Assembly (NCBI RefSeq): GCF_000252125.1
Contig: NZ_AHKF01000022.1
Coordinates: forward strand, 1-64,000
Length of the DNA stretch: 64,000 nucleotides
Origin: Flavobacterium frigoris PS1
Lineage (GTDB): Bacteria; Bacteroidota; Bacteroidia; Flavobacteriales; Flavobacteriaceae
Direction: 5' to 3'
A program made the position numbers and the translations under genes. Below the pieces are notes generated by a model that saw only the letters and a list, made by a program, of their open reading frames with translations, was not told the origin of the DNA and did no database searches. Shown piece after piece: positions 9,042 to 18,393 of this stretch; positions within the stretch are counted from its first letter, which is position 1; the number at the start of each line of letters is the position of its first letter.

Positions 9042-9938
9042 ATGGATTTTAGATTAAAGGTATTCTTTACGGTGGCAAACAGATTGAGCTTTACAAAGGC
9101 AGCAACTGAATTATTCATAAGCCAGCCTGCTGTTTCTAAACACATACAAGAACTCGAGGAGGAGTATAAGATTAAACTTTTTGATCGAAATGGAGGCAAA
9201 ATATCACTTACAGCAGGCGGTCAATTATTGCTTAAACATGTGAAAAATATATTTGAAATCTATCGTGAAATACATTTTGATATGGGAACACTTATCAATC
9301 AGCAACAGGGAGCATTAAGATTAGGCGCCAGTACCACTATTTCACAATATATTATACCGCCGCTTTTAGCTCGTTTCCATCAGAAAATGAAAGGTATAAA
9401 AGTGAATTTGCTCAATGGTAACACAGAACAAATTGAAAATGCATTGCTTAATAAAGAAATTGAAATTGGAATTGTCGAAGGACAGTCGAAAAACAAATCA
9501 ATTAAATACACTCCTTTTTTGAAGGACGAACTAGTACTAGTTTGCAACAGTAAGAATCCTTTGGTAAGCAAGCAAGAGATTACAAGGGAAGATCTTAAAA
9601 GCATGCAATTTGTAATGCGGGAGCAGGGTTCAGGAACACTTGAAGTTATTGAACATGCCTTGAAACCTTTTGAGATTAAAATTTCGCAGCTTAGTGTTGA
9701 AATGCAATTGGGAAGTACTGAAAGTATTAAATCCTATTTAATGAATTCTGATTGTGTGGCTTTTATATCAATTCACGGGATTGAAAAAGAATTAAAAAAC
9801 AATGAATTGGTCGTTCTTGACGTCAATAATATGGTCATTGAGCGATATTTCTATGTTATATCATTGCAAGGTAAAACTGAAGCATTGTCTGAATTATTTA
9901 TTAACAATATACTAGATCATCATAATTTAAAGTTATAA
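9042..9938 (+). CDS. LysR-family transcriptional regulator
   Basis: 298 aa. N-terminal winged helix-turn-helix (residues about 1-60) with FTKAATELFISQPAVSKHIQELE, the LysR recognition pattern, then a periplasmic-binding-like effector domain (about 88-290; LRLGASTTISQYIIPPLL, MREQGSGTLEVIE). Divergence from the target is usual for LysR, but here the next gene, a YeiH-family exporter, lies on the same strand 75 bp downstream and has its own promoter-like sequence, so regulation of it is inferred from adjacency. In other bacteria a CysB-like LysR protein sits beside yeiH. Effector unknown. Confidence 0.88.
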   Translation: MDFRLKVFFTVANRLSFTKAATELFISQPAVSKHIQELEEEYKIKLFDRNGGKISLTAGGQLLLKHVKNIFEIYREIHFDMGTLINQQQGALRLGASTTISQYIIPPLLARFHQKMKGIKVNLLNGNTEQIENALLNKEIEIGIVEGQSKNKSIKYTPFLKDELVLVCNSKNPLVSKQEITREDLKSMQFVMREQGSGTLEVIEHALKPFEIKISQLSVEMQLGSTESIKSYLMNSDCVAFISIHGIEKELKNNELVVLDVNNMVIERYFYVISLQGKTEALSELFINNILDHHNLKL

Positions 9939-9955
9939 CAGATTGTTATTTACAA

Positions 9956-9987
9956 TTGGTTAATCCTCTTGAATAAATGCACCTTTG
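9956..9987 (+). promoter_or_regulatory. Candidate promoter of the YeiH-family gene
   Basis: TTG at 9956-9958, a 21-bp spacer, and CACCTTTG at 9980-9987, one mismatch from TAnnTTTG. The transcript would start near 9994, about 20 bases before the TTG start codon. Confidence 0.4.
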
Positions 9988-10013
9988 TACAGTAATCATT
10001 CAAATATTGTATT

Positions 10014-10991
10014 TTGGAAAATAATGCACAAAGGGTCGAAAAAAAATCATTGCCTTTTTTGGAAGTAACTAAATTTTATCAGCAAACCATTTTTGGTTTG
10101 TTGGTTTTAGTATGTTTGAGCGGATTTATTTCTCCTCCTGTCGCTTTATTGCTAGGTTTGATTGTGGCTAATGTATCAGGGCATCCTTTTTTGCATCTGA
10201 ATGCCAAAACAATAAACATCCTACTGCAAGTAGCTGTAGTTGGCTTAGGTTTTGGTATGAATGTGAATAGTGCTTTATCTGCAGGAAAAGAAGGGTTTTT
10301 ATTTACAATTGGATCTATCGTTAGCACTTTAGTTTTAGGAAGTTTACTTGGTAAATGGTTTGATATCGAAAACAAAACATCACATCTTATATCTTGTGGA
10401 ACTGCAATTTGTGGGGGAAGTGCTATTGCTGCTATTTCTCCGGTAATAAAAGCTGATGAAAAACAAACCTCTGTTGCATTAGGGGTGATTTTTATTCTGA
10501 ATTCGATTGCCTTGTTTTTATTTCCTGCTGTGGGACATTGGTTGGAATTATCACAGCAAGAATTCGGACTTTGGTGCGCTATTGCCATTCACGATACAAG
10601 TTCAGTAGTTGGAGCGGCCAATAATTACGGAGCAGAAGCTTTGCAGATTGCCACCACGGTAAAACTCGCCAGAGCACTATGGATAATTCCAGTAGCTTTA
10701 ATCACTTCGATCTTGTTTAAGAATAAATCAAGTAAAATCAAAATTCCGTACTTTATAGGCTTGTTTATTTTAGCAATGATAATGAACACTTATGTTCCTC
10801 AAACAGCAACGATATCACCTTATTTAGTTTCTGTGGCTAAAATTGGACTTACGGTAACTTTGTTTTTAATTGGAGCTGGACTTAGTAGAAGTGTGCTGCA
10901 ATCCGTAGGTATAAAACCGTTACTTCAAGGTGTTGCACTTTGGGTGTTTATTGCAGTAGCCAGCTTGGGCACAATTATTTACTTTAATTAA
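10014..10991 (+). CDS. YeiH-family putative sulfate exporter (UPF0324)
   Basis: 325 aa membrane protein with about 10 helices. Family signatures GLIVANVSGHPFLHLNAKTINILLQ-like start, GLGFGMNV, CGTAICGGSAIAAISPVIKA and AIHDTSSVVGAA match the conserved YeiH/UPF0324 family, named as putative sulfate exporters though the substrate is weakly established. The only start that keeps the family N-terminus is TTG 10014; no in-frame ATG occurs before residue 82 or so. The 3' end overlaps the convergent DUF1275 gene by 8 bp. Confidence 0.85.
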   Translation: MENNAQRVEKKSLPFLEVTKFYQQTIFGLLVLVCLSGFISPPVALLLGLIVANVSGHPFLHLNAKTINILLQVAVVGLGFGMNVNSALSAGKEGFLFTIGSIVSTLVLGSLLGKWFDIENKTSHLISCGTAICGGSAIAAISPVIKADEKQTSVALGVIFILNSIALFLFPAVGHWLELSQQEFGLWCAIAIHDTSSVVGAANNYGAEALQIATTVKLARALWIIPVALITSILFKNKSSKIKIPYFIGLFILAMIMNTYVPQTATISPYLVSVAKIGLTVTLFLIGAGLSRSVLQSVGIKPLLQGVALWVFIAVASLGTIIYFN

Positions 10992-11724
10992 TGTTATGAG
11001 TGAATTTTTTCCTTCTAATTACGAAGAACTGCAAACGAATGTAATCATACACGAGGGCAACCAAAAGAAAAAAGGCACCAACGAAAAGTGTTTTTATTTC
11101 TAGGAAAGTGTATAGAAATCCTCCTAAAATACAACCCAGAAAAAAGAAGACGATTATTGATAATCGCAAGTAGATACTGGCGTTTAGGCTTTTTCTTTCG
11201 TTTTGTTTTTTGTAGAAAAACAACTGAGATAGTTCGATTCCTAAATCAGTAAATAGCCCCGTTAGGTGAGTAGTCCTTACAATAGATTTTGATATTTTTG
11301 TCACCAATGAATTCTGAATTCCCATAGCAAATAGCATCGAAAAGGCTATCCATTTCCCTTCAAATGTAGACAAGTCGGTTTGCATACCAAAAAATCCAAC
11401 CGAGCTTAAAATCGCAATCTCTAGTGAAATTGGAATTACATGTAGCAGTTCTGGCTTTCTGATAGCAACGAATTCGGCTAAAAAATTAGATGTAAAAGCG
11501 CCCAATAAGAAGAAAATAGTGAAAACAAAAAAGGCAATTGCAGCAGTATAATTGTGTTTGATAACTTCCTCTGCAAAAAAAGCAAAGTGGCCCGTGACAT
11601 TTGTTGTCAAGGTGTTTACGGCTAAAACTCCGGTGATATTTACGATTCCTGCAACAAATGAAAGTAAAGTAGCCAAACGTAAATTGTGAATGAAAGTTCT
11701 GTTTTTTCCTTGATGCCGAAACAT
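10984..11724 (-). CDS. DUF1275 (YoaK-type) membrane protein
   Basis: 246 aa with about 6 membrane helices. The N-terminal FVAGIVNITGVLAVNTLTTN and VTGHFAFF, and the central MGIQNSLVTK...RTTHLTGLFTDLG, are the paired conserved halves of DUF1275 (YoaK). Function of the family is unknown. It overlaps the end of the YeiH gene tail to tail by 8 bp, so the two messages are antisense at their ends. Start ATG 11724. Confidence 0.85.
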   Translation of the reverse strand: MFRHQGKNRTFIHNLRLATLLSFVAGIVNITGVLAVNTLTTNVTGHFAFFAEEVIKHNYTAAIAFFVFTIFFLLGAFTSNFLAEFVAIRKPELLHVIPISLEIAILSSVGFFGMQTDLSTFEGKWIAFSMLFAMGIQNSLVTKISKSIVRTTHLTGLFTDLGIELSQLFFYKKQNERKSLNASIYLRLSIIVFFFLGCILGGFLYTFLEIKTLFVGAFFLLVALVYDYIRLQFFVIRRKKFTHNIN

Positions 11725-11791
11725 AGATATAAATATTTTTTAAATTACTGTAATCTTAAACACATAATTTTTTAATTGTTTAAAAAAAAAA

Positions 11792-11799
11792 TACATTTG
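11792..11799 (+). promoter_or_regulatory. Promoter -7 element of the phospholipase C/nuclease-like gene
   Basis: TACATTTG is a perfect match to TAnnTTTG. A transcript start near 11806 leaves a leader of about 15 bases to ATG 11821 and rules out the in-frame TTG at 11776 as start. The TTG at 11776-11778 is too close (13 bp) to be an ideal -33 element. Confidence 0.6.
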
Positions 11800-11820
11800 T
11801 ACCACATAAAAATAAATGTA

Positions 11821-12825
11821 ATGAAAAATATCAAGTTTAAGCCTACGTTATTGTTGTTAACTGCAGTAGCCATTTCGTTCCTTACCATATCTTGGGGAAT
11901 TGTTGGACATGAAAGAATCAACAAAGCGGCAGTTATGGCACTACCAAAGCCACTGCAAACTTTCTTTTATAACCATATCGATTTTATTACTCAAGAGTCT
12001 ACCGTTCCAGACTTAAGGAAATATATCTTACAAGATAAGGCAGAGAATCCACGTCATTACTTCGACATGGAGAATTTTGGGTCTGTGGATAGTTTTCCAA
12101 AAACTATGGCTGAAGCCAAAAAGAAATACGACGATAAGTTCTTGTCTAAAAATGGAACCTTGCCTTGGCATATCCAGGACATGATGGCTAAATTGACTAT
12201 AGCATTTAAAGAGAAGCGCAAATCAGAAATCTTGTTTATCGCTGCTGATTTAGGTCATTACATAGCGGATGCGCATATGCCTTTGCATACTTCAGACAAT
12301 CATGATGGTCAACTGACAGAGCAAAAAGGGATTCATTCTTTGTGGGAAAGCAGATTACCTGAGTTGTTTGTAAAGAATTATAAATTCACCGTAGCTCCAG
12401 CACAGTATTATGAGAATGTTGATCAGGCGACTTGGGATATGATCAATGATACACATAGTTTAGTACCTGCATTATTGGCTGCAGACAAAGGACTGAGAAC
12501 TTCTTTGGCTACAAATCAAATCTTTGTTACTGACGCAGCTGGCGCAATTGTAAAAAACAAATACAACGGAGTGAAATATACAGATGAATATGCTGGACAA
12601 TTTCACAAAGCACTAAATGGAATGGTGGAAAGCCAAATGAAAAAAGCGGTTACAGCAACGGCAAGTTTTTGGTATACTGCTTGGGTAAATGCAGGAAAAC
12701 CTGATTTGAGTAACTTGGATGCAAAAGAACTTACAAAACGCAATAGCAAAGCCTTAAAAAAGGATATTAAACTTTTCAAAAAAGGAGATTTGTTTGGAAT
12801 CGAAAGCGATAAAGACGCTGAATAA
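11821..12825 (+). CDS. Secreted S1/P1-nuclease-like, zinc-dependent phospholipase C family protein
   Basis: 334 aa. A signal peptide (residues 1-24) precedes WGIVGHERI, so cleavage would leave Trp25 at the N-terminus, as in S1/P1 nucleases and zinc phospholipase C, where Trp1 is a zinc ligand. Further ligand candidates follow in order: H30, D64 (VPDLRKY), H79, H117, H146-xxx-D150 (GHYIAD), H152/H156 (MPLH) and H172-xxx-E176 (HSLWE). These fit the trinuclear zinc site of the family. Substrate (nucleic acid or phospholipid) cannot be decided from sequence; Bacteroidota members are usually named zinc-dependent phospholipase C. Periplasmic or secreted. Shares a bidirectional terminator with the next gene. 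Confidence 0.85.
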   Translation: MKNIKFKPTLLLLTAVAISFLTISWGIVGHERINKAAVMALPKPLQTFFYNHIDFITQESTVPDLRKYILQDKAENPRHYFDMENFGSVDSFPKTMAEAKKKYDDKFLSKNGTLPWHIQDMMAKLTIAFKEKRKSEILFIAADLGHYIADAHMPLHTSDNHDGQLTEQKGIHSLWESRLPELFVKNYKFTVAPAQYYENVDQATWDMINDTHSLVPALLAADKGLRTSLATNQIFVTDAAGAIVKNKYNGVKYTDEYAGQFHKALNGMVESQMKKAVTATASFWYTAWVNAGKPDLSNLDAKELTKRNSKALKKDIKLFKKGDLFGIESDKDAE

Positions 12826-12844
12826 TTGATCTACGATTTAAATT

Positions 12845-12880
12845 AAAAAAGCCTCTGAATAGAATTTCAGAGGCTTTTTT
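12845..12880. terminator. Bidirectional terminator between convergent genes
   Basis: Arms AAAAAAGCCTCTGAA (12845-12859) and TTCAGAGGCTTTTTT (12866-12880) form a perfect 15-bp stem with a 6-base loop; T runs are available in both directions. Confidence 0.93.
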
Positions 12881-12886
12881 ATTTAT

Positions 12887-14983
12887 TTAATTTTTTTGGT
12901 ATTTCTTTTTCTTCAACATATCAGATGCCGTTTGATAAAAAGAAATCGTTTCGTTTATTAAATCGGTTCTTTCTGTGGCTAACGGTTTTTGATCATAATA
13001 CAATTGGAAATCATCTTCAATTCCTTCTCTAGGCAATAAGGTTAACTGAAATTGTTTTACCTGTTGTTTAGGCGAAATAATGGTCAATATATTATCTCTA
13101 ATCATCCCTAAATCTTGATAAGTAGCAATTAAAGCTCTAGGCTTATATTCTTCTTTTAGTACATCTTGTCCAAAAAATTTGCTTTGGTAATTGAAGTTCA
13201 ACAGTCCAAAAACGGTTGGCATAATGTCAATTTGGGAAACAAGATTTGTATAGCGTTGTGGTTGTATAAAGCCGGGGCTATAAATCATAGCTGGAATTCT
13301 GTATTTGTCAACAGGGAGTTCCGTTTTACCCGCACTAGATGCACAATGATCCGCCAAAATAACAAAAACGGTATTGGCAAACCAAGGTTGCTTTTTGGCC
13401 ATTTCAAAGAATTTTTTCATGGCATAGTCCGTATATTTTACACCACCATCTCTGGATTTTGCATCTCCAGGAATATCAATTTTATTATTTGGGTAGGTAA
13501 ATGGTCTATGATTACTAACCGTCATTATATGATTAAAAAACGGCTTGTTTTCCTTAGCCTCTTCATTCATTATTTTGATAGCTTTATTATACATGTCTCC
13601 GTCACATACACCCCAAATATTATCAAAAGTGATTTCGTCAGGGGAGAACGTTTTTTTGTCCACAATGTCATAGCCATTACCAGAAAAGAAATCTTTCATA
13701 TTATCAAAAAAAGAATCACCTCCATAGAGGTATTTTACATTGTATCCCTTTTGTTTGAATACACTTCCTGTTGAGAATTTATCTTTATTATCTTCCCTCT
13801 TTACAACACTTTCGCCCGCCGTAGGTGGCAAGCATAAGGTTACAGCTTCCAGACCACGTACGGTTCTGTTTCCAGAGGCGTAAAGATTAGTAAACAATAG
13901 ACTTTCTGAAGCCAAATTATCTAAAAATGGAGTGAGATTTTTGTCGTTCCCATAGATCTTCATAAAATCAGCACTATAACTTTCAATAGTAATTAAAACC
14001 ACATTTTTATGATTTTCAGCCGCGGCACTTTTAATATCCCTTAAAGTAGATTCTGTTAACGGTGATTTTATTTGTTTGCCTAACAAGGCGTAAGCTTCTT
14101 TTTGGGGAAGTGTTTTGTAAAACTTGAAATAATCCAACTCACTATTCATAAAGGCCAAATAGAATTTATAAACTCCATTTGCCTGCAGCTCATTTGAAAA
14201 TATATTTTGGGAATTTTCATTGGTTGCCAATGAAGGAATAGCCAAAAGAGAAAGTCCAAACAACACAAGATACAAACCTGAAATTTTGACTTTTTCAACA
14301 AAGGTAGGTATGCTGTCAATGTACGATTTTGATCTCCCAACAATAAAATAGCTAACAATACCAGCTATAATAAATAATCCTGTAAATAAAGGAACTACAG
14401 GATAAGACTCCATGATGTTTCCTATTACTTCATTGGTGTAAACCAAATAATTTACTGCTATAAAGTTATATTTTACTCCAAATTCATTCCAGAAGAAGTA
14501 TTCACTAATTGCATTTTGTAAGATCAAAACGACAAACAAAAACACTACAAAGCTGAACAACCAAAACCTAATTTTGTTACGGTATTTTGGCAGAAATAAG
14601 AGTAAGCCAAACAATAGTGTTTTGATCCCAACGAAGATTAAACCAATTCTAGGTAAAGCACCTCCGTATTCATTAAGAATTGATTTTCCTGAACCTATGT
14701 AAAGAAATAGAGCCACAAAAAGCCCAAAAATCAAGTAGCCATAAGGTTTTAGGTATTTTGAATTTGATATGAAAATCAAGTATAGCCAAAGAAAACTACT
14801 TGCGATAATGAATACAAAGAAATCAGAAACAATTCCAAACGTAAAAATTTTTAAGGAGTCAATAAAAGAGAATGATGCTTGCGTAATAGGATGAAAGAGT
14901 AATACAATTCTTAAAATAAAACTGACTATAACGTAGAAAATAATAAGATTATAGAAAGGGGATAGTTTTTTTAAAACTGACAT
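12887..14983 (-). CDS. LtaS-family membrane phosphoglycerol/phosphoethanolamine transferase-like sulfatase
   Basis: 698 aa from ATG 14983 (an in-frame TTG lies 18 bases upstream). Five membrane helices in the first ~260 residues, then an alkaline-phosphatase-superfamily domain. Metal and catalytic features match lipoteichoic acid synthase: E334 in ITIESYS, nucleophile T374 in GNRTVRGLEA, GGDSFFDNM, NHRPFTYP and LADHCASS. In Gram-positive bacteria LtaS polymerises glycerol phosphate; in Bacteroidota the substrate is unknown and may be a lipid or glycan headgroup. Active site faces the periplasm. Transcribed alone. Confidence 0.88.
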   Translation of the reverse strand: MSVLKKLSPFYNLIIFYVIVSFILRIVLLFHPITQASFSFIDSLKIFTFGIVSDFFVFIIASSFLWLYLIFISNSKYLKPYGYLIFGLFVALFLYIGSGKSILNEYGGALPRIGLIFVGIKTLLFGLLLFLPKYRNKIRFWLFSFVVFLFVVLILQNAISEYFFWNEFGVKYNFIAVNYLVYTNEVIGNIMESYPVVPLFTGLFIIAGIVSYFIVGRSKSYIDSIPTFVEKVKISGLYLVLFGLSLLAIPSLATNENSQNIFSNELQANGVYKFYLAFMNSELDYFKFYKTLPQKEAYALLGKQIKSPLTESTLRDIKSAAAENHKNVVLITIESYSADFMKIYGNDKNLTPFLDNLASESLLFTNLYASGNRTVRGLEAVTLCLPPTAGESVVKREDNKDKFSTGSVFKQKGYNVKYLYGGDSFFDNMKDFFSGNGYDIVDKKTFSPDEITFDNIWGVCDGDMYNKAIKIMNEEAKENKPFFNHIMTVSNHRPFTYPNNKIDIPGDAKSRDGGVKYTDYAMKKFFEMAKKQPWFANTVFVILADHCASSAGKTELPVDKYRIPAMIYSPGFIQPQRYTNLVSQIDIMPTVFGLLNFNYQSKFFGQDVLKEEYKPRALIATYQDLGMIRDNILTIISPKQQVKQFQLTLLPREGIEDDFQLYYDQKPLATERTDLINETISFYQTASDMLKKKKYQKN

Positions 14984-15050
14984 ATGTTTTTTTTGTGGCA
15001 AAATTAAGTAATTTGTTAGGATGACCTACTAACTTACTCTTGGATGTATT

Positions 15051-15067
15051 CTTAATTTTCGCTTAAG
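15051..15067 (+). promoter_or_regulatory. Candidate response-regulator box upstream of the thioredoxin-ApbE operon
   Basis: CTTAAT-TTTCG-CTTAAG, two half sites 11 bp apart (start to start), followed 22 bp later by a weak -7-like TTGCATTG (15090-15097). The same layout, CTTAAG-N5-CTTAAG with a -7 element 21 bp downstream, precedes czcA. An OmpR-type regulator is encoded between the two sites. Binding is inferred. Confidence 0.5.
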
Positions 15068-15174
15068 AACAATTGTTTTTAACAATAAGTTGCATTGAAT
15101 AGAGTTAAATTTGTTGAAGATTAGGGTGTTAAATTAGTAAAAGATATTTTGTAATAATATTAAAAAAAAAGTGA

Positions 15175-15609
15175 ATGAAAAATAAAATGGCTTTCTTATT
15201 ATTGTTCATGGCGACAATGGGATATTCTCAAAATTGGAACACTGATTTTACTCACGCTACAACCGCGGCCATAGAACAAAATAAACCAATTATATTGGTG
15301 TTTTCAGGTTCTGATTGGTGCGCTCCTTGTATTAAATTAGACAAATCCATTTGGCAATCTGAAGCATTTAAAAGTTATGCAGCAACAAATTATATTCTTG
15401 AAAGAGCTGATTTCCCTAAAAAGAAACAAAACCAATTGGCAGAGGAAATAAAAAAGCAAAATGAAAGTTTAGCGGAAAAATACAATAAAGAAGGAATTTT
15501 TCCTTTGGTTGTTGTTATAGACGGAAAAGGAAAAGTTTTGGGGAAAACGAGCTATAAAAATGTGACTCCTAATGAATATATCGAGACATTAAATTCTTTT
15601 CTAAAATAA
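15175..15609 (+). CDS. Periplasmic thioredoxin-like protein (WCAPC)
   Basis: 144 aa. Signal peptide at 1-18 (ending MGYSQ), then a thioredoxin fold with SDWCAPCIKLD, the redox-active CxxC, and a C-terminal FPLVVVIDGKGKVLG strand carrying the cis-Pro. The fold matches the Thioredoxin_7 type used in the periplasm. First gene of an operon with ApbE (6 bp downstream), DUF4266 and DUF3570, so it probably keeps cysteines or a flavin-linked partner of this system reduced. Start ATG 15175. Confidence 0.85.
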   Translation: MKNKMAFLLLFMATMGYSQNWNTDFTHATTAAIEQNKPIILVFSGSDWCAPCIKLDKSIWQSEAFKSYAATNYILERADFPKKKQNQLAEEIKKQNESLAEKYNKEGIFPLVVVIDGKGKVLGKTSYKNVTPNEYIETLNSFLK

Positions 15610-15615
15610 ATTTTG

Positions 15616-16605
15616 ATGCGAAAATCAGCTTTATTAATTTGTTTTTTAATTTCTGTGTTTGCCTCAGCGCAAATTACACATAGAAGAACGCTGTCAATGT
15701 TGGGAAGTCCTTTCGAAATGACGGTTGTTGCCAAAGACATTCCACAAGCGGATAGTTATATTGATATGGCTGTAGCCGAAACCTCCCGACTGGAAAACTT
15801 AATATCCGATTGGATTCCAACTACACCCATATCGGAGGTAAATAAAAATGCAGGAATCAAGCCTATAAAAGTTCCTCAAGAGGTCTTTGATCTGGTGCAA
15901 AGAGCCATTAAAATATCCGAATTAACTTCGGGAGCATTTGATATCAGTTATGCTTCAATGGATAAAATATGGAAGTTTGACGGAAGCATGACTCATATGC
16001 CAACAGCAGAAGAAATTAAAAATTCTGTTTCAAAAGTTGGTTATCAAAACATTATCCTAAATTCAAAAAACAATACTGTTTTTCTCAAGAATGAGGGAAT
16101 GAAACTGGGTTTAGGAGGAATTGGGCAAGGTTTTATTGCCGATAAAATTAAAGCCATGCTTGTGGAAAAAGGTGTTGTAGCTGGAATCGTAAATATTTCA
16201 GGAGACATCAATACTTGGGGCAAGCAATTAGATGGAAGTCAATGGAAGGTAGGGATCAAGAATCCTTTAAATAGGGATAAAATTTTTGCCACTTTCCCCC
16301 TAGAAGACAGCTCTGTTGAAACTTCTGGAAGTTATGAGAAATATGTCACGTTTAATGGTAAAAGATACTCACATATCATAGATACTCGCACTGGTTATCC
16401 TGCAGCAGGTATAATTAGTGTTTCTGTGTTTGCAAAATCAACGGAACTGGCAGATGCATTGGCAACGGGAATTTTTGTTCTTGGAGTTGATGTAGGACTC
16501 GACTTAGTCAATCAACTTCCGGGTATTGGCTGTATATATGTTGAGGACAACGGTAAAATATCGGCATCAAAAAATATAGATTTAAAAAAATATAAAAATG
16601 AATAA
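15616..16605 (+). CDS. apbE: FAD:protein FMN transferase (ApbE)
   Basis: 329 aa. Signal peptide ending SVFASAQ, then the ApbE domain with MLGSPFEMTVVA, SDWIPTTPISEVNKNAG, the KLGLGGIGQGFIADKI motif, ISGDINTWG, and the distal HIIDTRTGYPAAG and ATGIFVLG flavin and magnesium-binding region. The enzyme transfers FMN from FAD to a Ser/Thr in [ST]GA[ST]-type motifs of extracytoplasmic proteins. ATG 15616 is chosen over the TTG three bases upstream. Overlaps the start of the DUF4266 gene by 8 bp. Its target is not obvious among electron-transport genes here; the neighbouring DUF3570 proteins contain SGAS motifs. Confidence 0.93.
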   Translation: MRKSALLICFLISVFASAQITHRRTLSMLGSPFEMTVVAKDIPQADSYIDMAVAETSRLENLISDWIPTTPISEVNKNAGIKPIKVPQEVFDLVQRAIKISELTSGAFDISYASMDKIWKFDGSMTHMPTAEEIKNSVSKVGYQNIILNSKNNTVFLKNEGMKLGLGGIGQGFIADKIKAMLVEKGVVAGIVNISGDINTWGKQLDGSQWKVGIKNPLNRDKIFATFPLEDSSVETSGSYEKYVTFNGKRYSHIIDTRTGYPAAGIISVSVFAKSTELADALATGIFVLGVDVGLDLVNQLPGIGCIYVEDNGKISASKNIDLKKYKNE

Positions 16606-16807
16606 ATGGCCCTTTTTTTTAGTTTTATTAGTTGCTATGCAATCGTGCGTAGCCGTAAAAGAATATGATAAATTATACATCAATGACCCTGACATGAAAT
16701 TAGCAGCAAAATCTGCTGAAAAGTACGAGACTACATTTCAAGTATATCGAGAGGCTGCTGCGGGAGCAAATGGAGGAAAAACAGGTGGTGGTTGTGGATG
16801 TAATTAA
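16598..16807 (+). CDS. DUF4266 small lipoprotein, copy 1
   Basis: 69 aa. Lipoprotein signal with Cys17 (AMQSC), then VKEYDKLYINDPDMKL, the DUF4266 signature, and a glycine-rich tail ending in GGGCGCN with two cysteines. Overlaps apbE by 8 bp and is followed 8 bp later by DUF3570, so translational coupling is likely. From residue 21 on it is identical to copy 2 at 18394. Function unknown; the family is regularly found beside ApbE and DUF3570. The terminal CxC could bind metal, carry a disulfide or be modified. Confidence 0.85.
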   Translation: MNKWPFFLVLLVAMQSCVAVKEYDKLYINDPDMKLAAKSAEKYETTFQVYREAAAGANGGKTGGGCGCN

Positions 16808-16815
16808 TTAAAAAG

Positions 16816-18261
16816 ATGAAAAAAATAATATTTGTATTTTCTTTATTGATAAGTATAGCTGCCGTTGCGCAGGATAATGATTCAATCACCACTTTTAAAA
16901 AAAGAGTTTTAGAAAATACTGAGGTCGATTTTTTATTAAGTTACTACAAGCAAGAGGGGACGCATTCTCCTGTTGGCGGAGGTATTGGATCTGAAAAACT
17001 AACTGACATTGCTTCAAATATCGTTGTGGCGGTGCCATTAAATGATGATGATGTTTTAACCTTTGACGTTGGGATATCTACTTATACATCAGCATCGTCT
17101 AGTAATATTAACCCGTTTAACTCTAGTAAAACATCAACTTCAGCATACTCTGGAGCTTCTGGAAAAAGTACTTCTACGACAGTAACTTCAGCTCCTTACG
17201 GTACCCCTTGGCTGGCCTCTTCGGGTGCTTCGGCTAGCGATGAACTAGCGTCCGTTTCTGCAAATTATAGCCATAGCTCTGATAGTAGGAATACCTTGTG
17301 GAATGCTGATGTTTCCTTTTCTAATGAATATGATTATACATCCGTAGGTTTTGGAGGCGGTTTTACTAAATTATTCAATGAGAAAAATACGGAAATCAGT
17401 TTGAAAGCCAATGCTTATTTGGATCAATGGCGACCTATTTATCCAACAGAATTACATGAGTACGGAACTTACGGAGCTAATTTTCAGAATCAGGGTTATC
17501 TATCAGGAGTGACAATTATGGATAGGTACGGTAATAAATCAACAAATTATTTACCATCGGCATTTACTGAATACACGAATTCGAACAGAAATTCCTATTC
17601 CGCTTCTATTTCCTTTTCACAAATTTTAACAAAAAAGATTCAAATGTCTTTGTTTATGGATGTTTTGAAACAAGAAGGATTATTAGGAACGCCATATCAA
17701 AGGGTTTATTTTGCTGATAAAGCAAACTATTACATAGGACAATCACAATATATTCCTGTTTATGAGACTCCTGCAAACATAGGTGTTTATCAGTTAGCAG
17801 ACGATAAAGAGCGATTGCCAAATACTCGTTTCAAAGTGCCAATAGGAGCAAGGCTTAATTTGTATATAAATCAATATGTTGTAGCTAGAACTTACTATAG
17901 GTACTATCAAGATAATTGGGGAGTTCAAGCACACACAGCATCTATAGAATTGCCAGTAAAAATAAATTCAAATTTCACTGCTTATCCTATGTATCGCTAC
18001 TACGCGCAAACAGCATCTGATTATTTTGCGCCCTATGAAAAACATCTTTCCACTGAAAAGTATTATACTTCAGATTATGATTTATCAAAATTTGATAGTA
18101 ATCAGTACGGATTAGGTTTTACTTACACTGATATTTTTACTAGTGCCAAGATTTTTGTGTTAGGATTAAAATCTATAGATTTACGATTGAATCATTATCA
18201 AAGGAGTGATGGGTTATCAGCTAATATTGCTTCACTTGGTTTTAAATTTTTAGCTCAATAG
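16816..18261 (+). CDS. DUF3570 outer-membrane beta-barrel-like protein, copy 1
   Basis: 481 aa. Signal peptide 1-19 (ending AAVAQ). VDFLLSYYKQEGTHSPV and LTDIASNIVVAVPLNDDDVL open the DUF3570 family domain; the rest alternates short hydrophobic strands rich in aromatic residues (RTYYRYYQDNWGVQAHTASI), consistent with a beta barrel. Serine/glycine-rich stretch 100-150 contains SGAS at 112-115 and 136-139, which resemble ApbE flavinylation motifs. Encoded in the thioredoxin-ApbE-DUF4266 operon. Barrel fold and flavin attachment are inferences. Confidence 0.85.
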   Translation: MKKIIFVFSLLISIAAVAQDNDSITTFKKRVLENTEVDFLLSYYKQEGTHSPVGGGIGSEKLTDIASNIVVAVPLNDDDVLTFDVGISTYTSASSSNINPFNSSKTSTSAYSGASGKSTSTTVTSAPYGTPWLASSGASASDELASVSANYSHSSDSRNTLWNADVSFSNEYDYTSVGFGGGFTKLFNEKNTEISLKANAYLDQWRPIYPTELHEYGTYGANFQNQGYLSGVTIMDRYGNKSTNYLPSAFTEYTNSNRNSYSASISFSQILTKKIQMSLFMDVLKQEGLLGTPYQRVYFADKANYYIGQSQYIPVYETPANIGVYQLADDKERLPNTRFKVPIGARLNLYINQYVVARTYYRYYQDNWGVQAHTASIELPVKINSNFTAYPMYRYYAQTASDYFAPYEKHLSTEKYYTSDYDLSKFDSNQYGLGFTYTDIFTSAKIFVLGLKSIDLRLNHYQRSDGLSANIASLGFKFLAQ

Positions 18262-18393
18262 AAGAAAAATAGATATGCTTTAATAGTTAAAAATTGAATA
18301 GCTAGTATATCATTGCTCGAAATGGAGTAGGAATTTGTAGGTCTTTAGGGAATATTATTCTCATGAAAAAATATTTATTTCAAAAATTATAAA

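Noticed and set aside
10079..10588. 169-codon reading on minus inside the YeiH gene
   Set aside because: Composition is that of an antisense shadow; the YeiH family motifs lie on plus.
13166..13774. 202-codon open reading on plus inside the LtaS-like gene
   Set aside because: Antisense to a well-supported gene with all catalytic motifs; no family features of its own.
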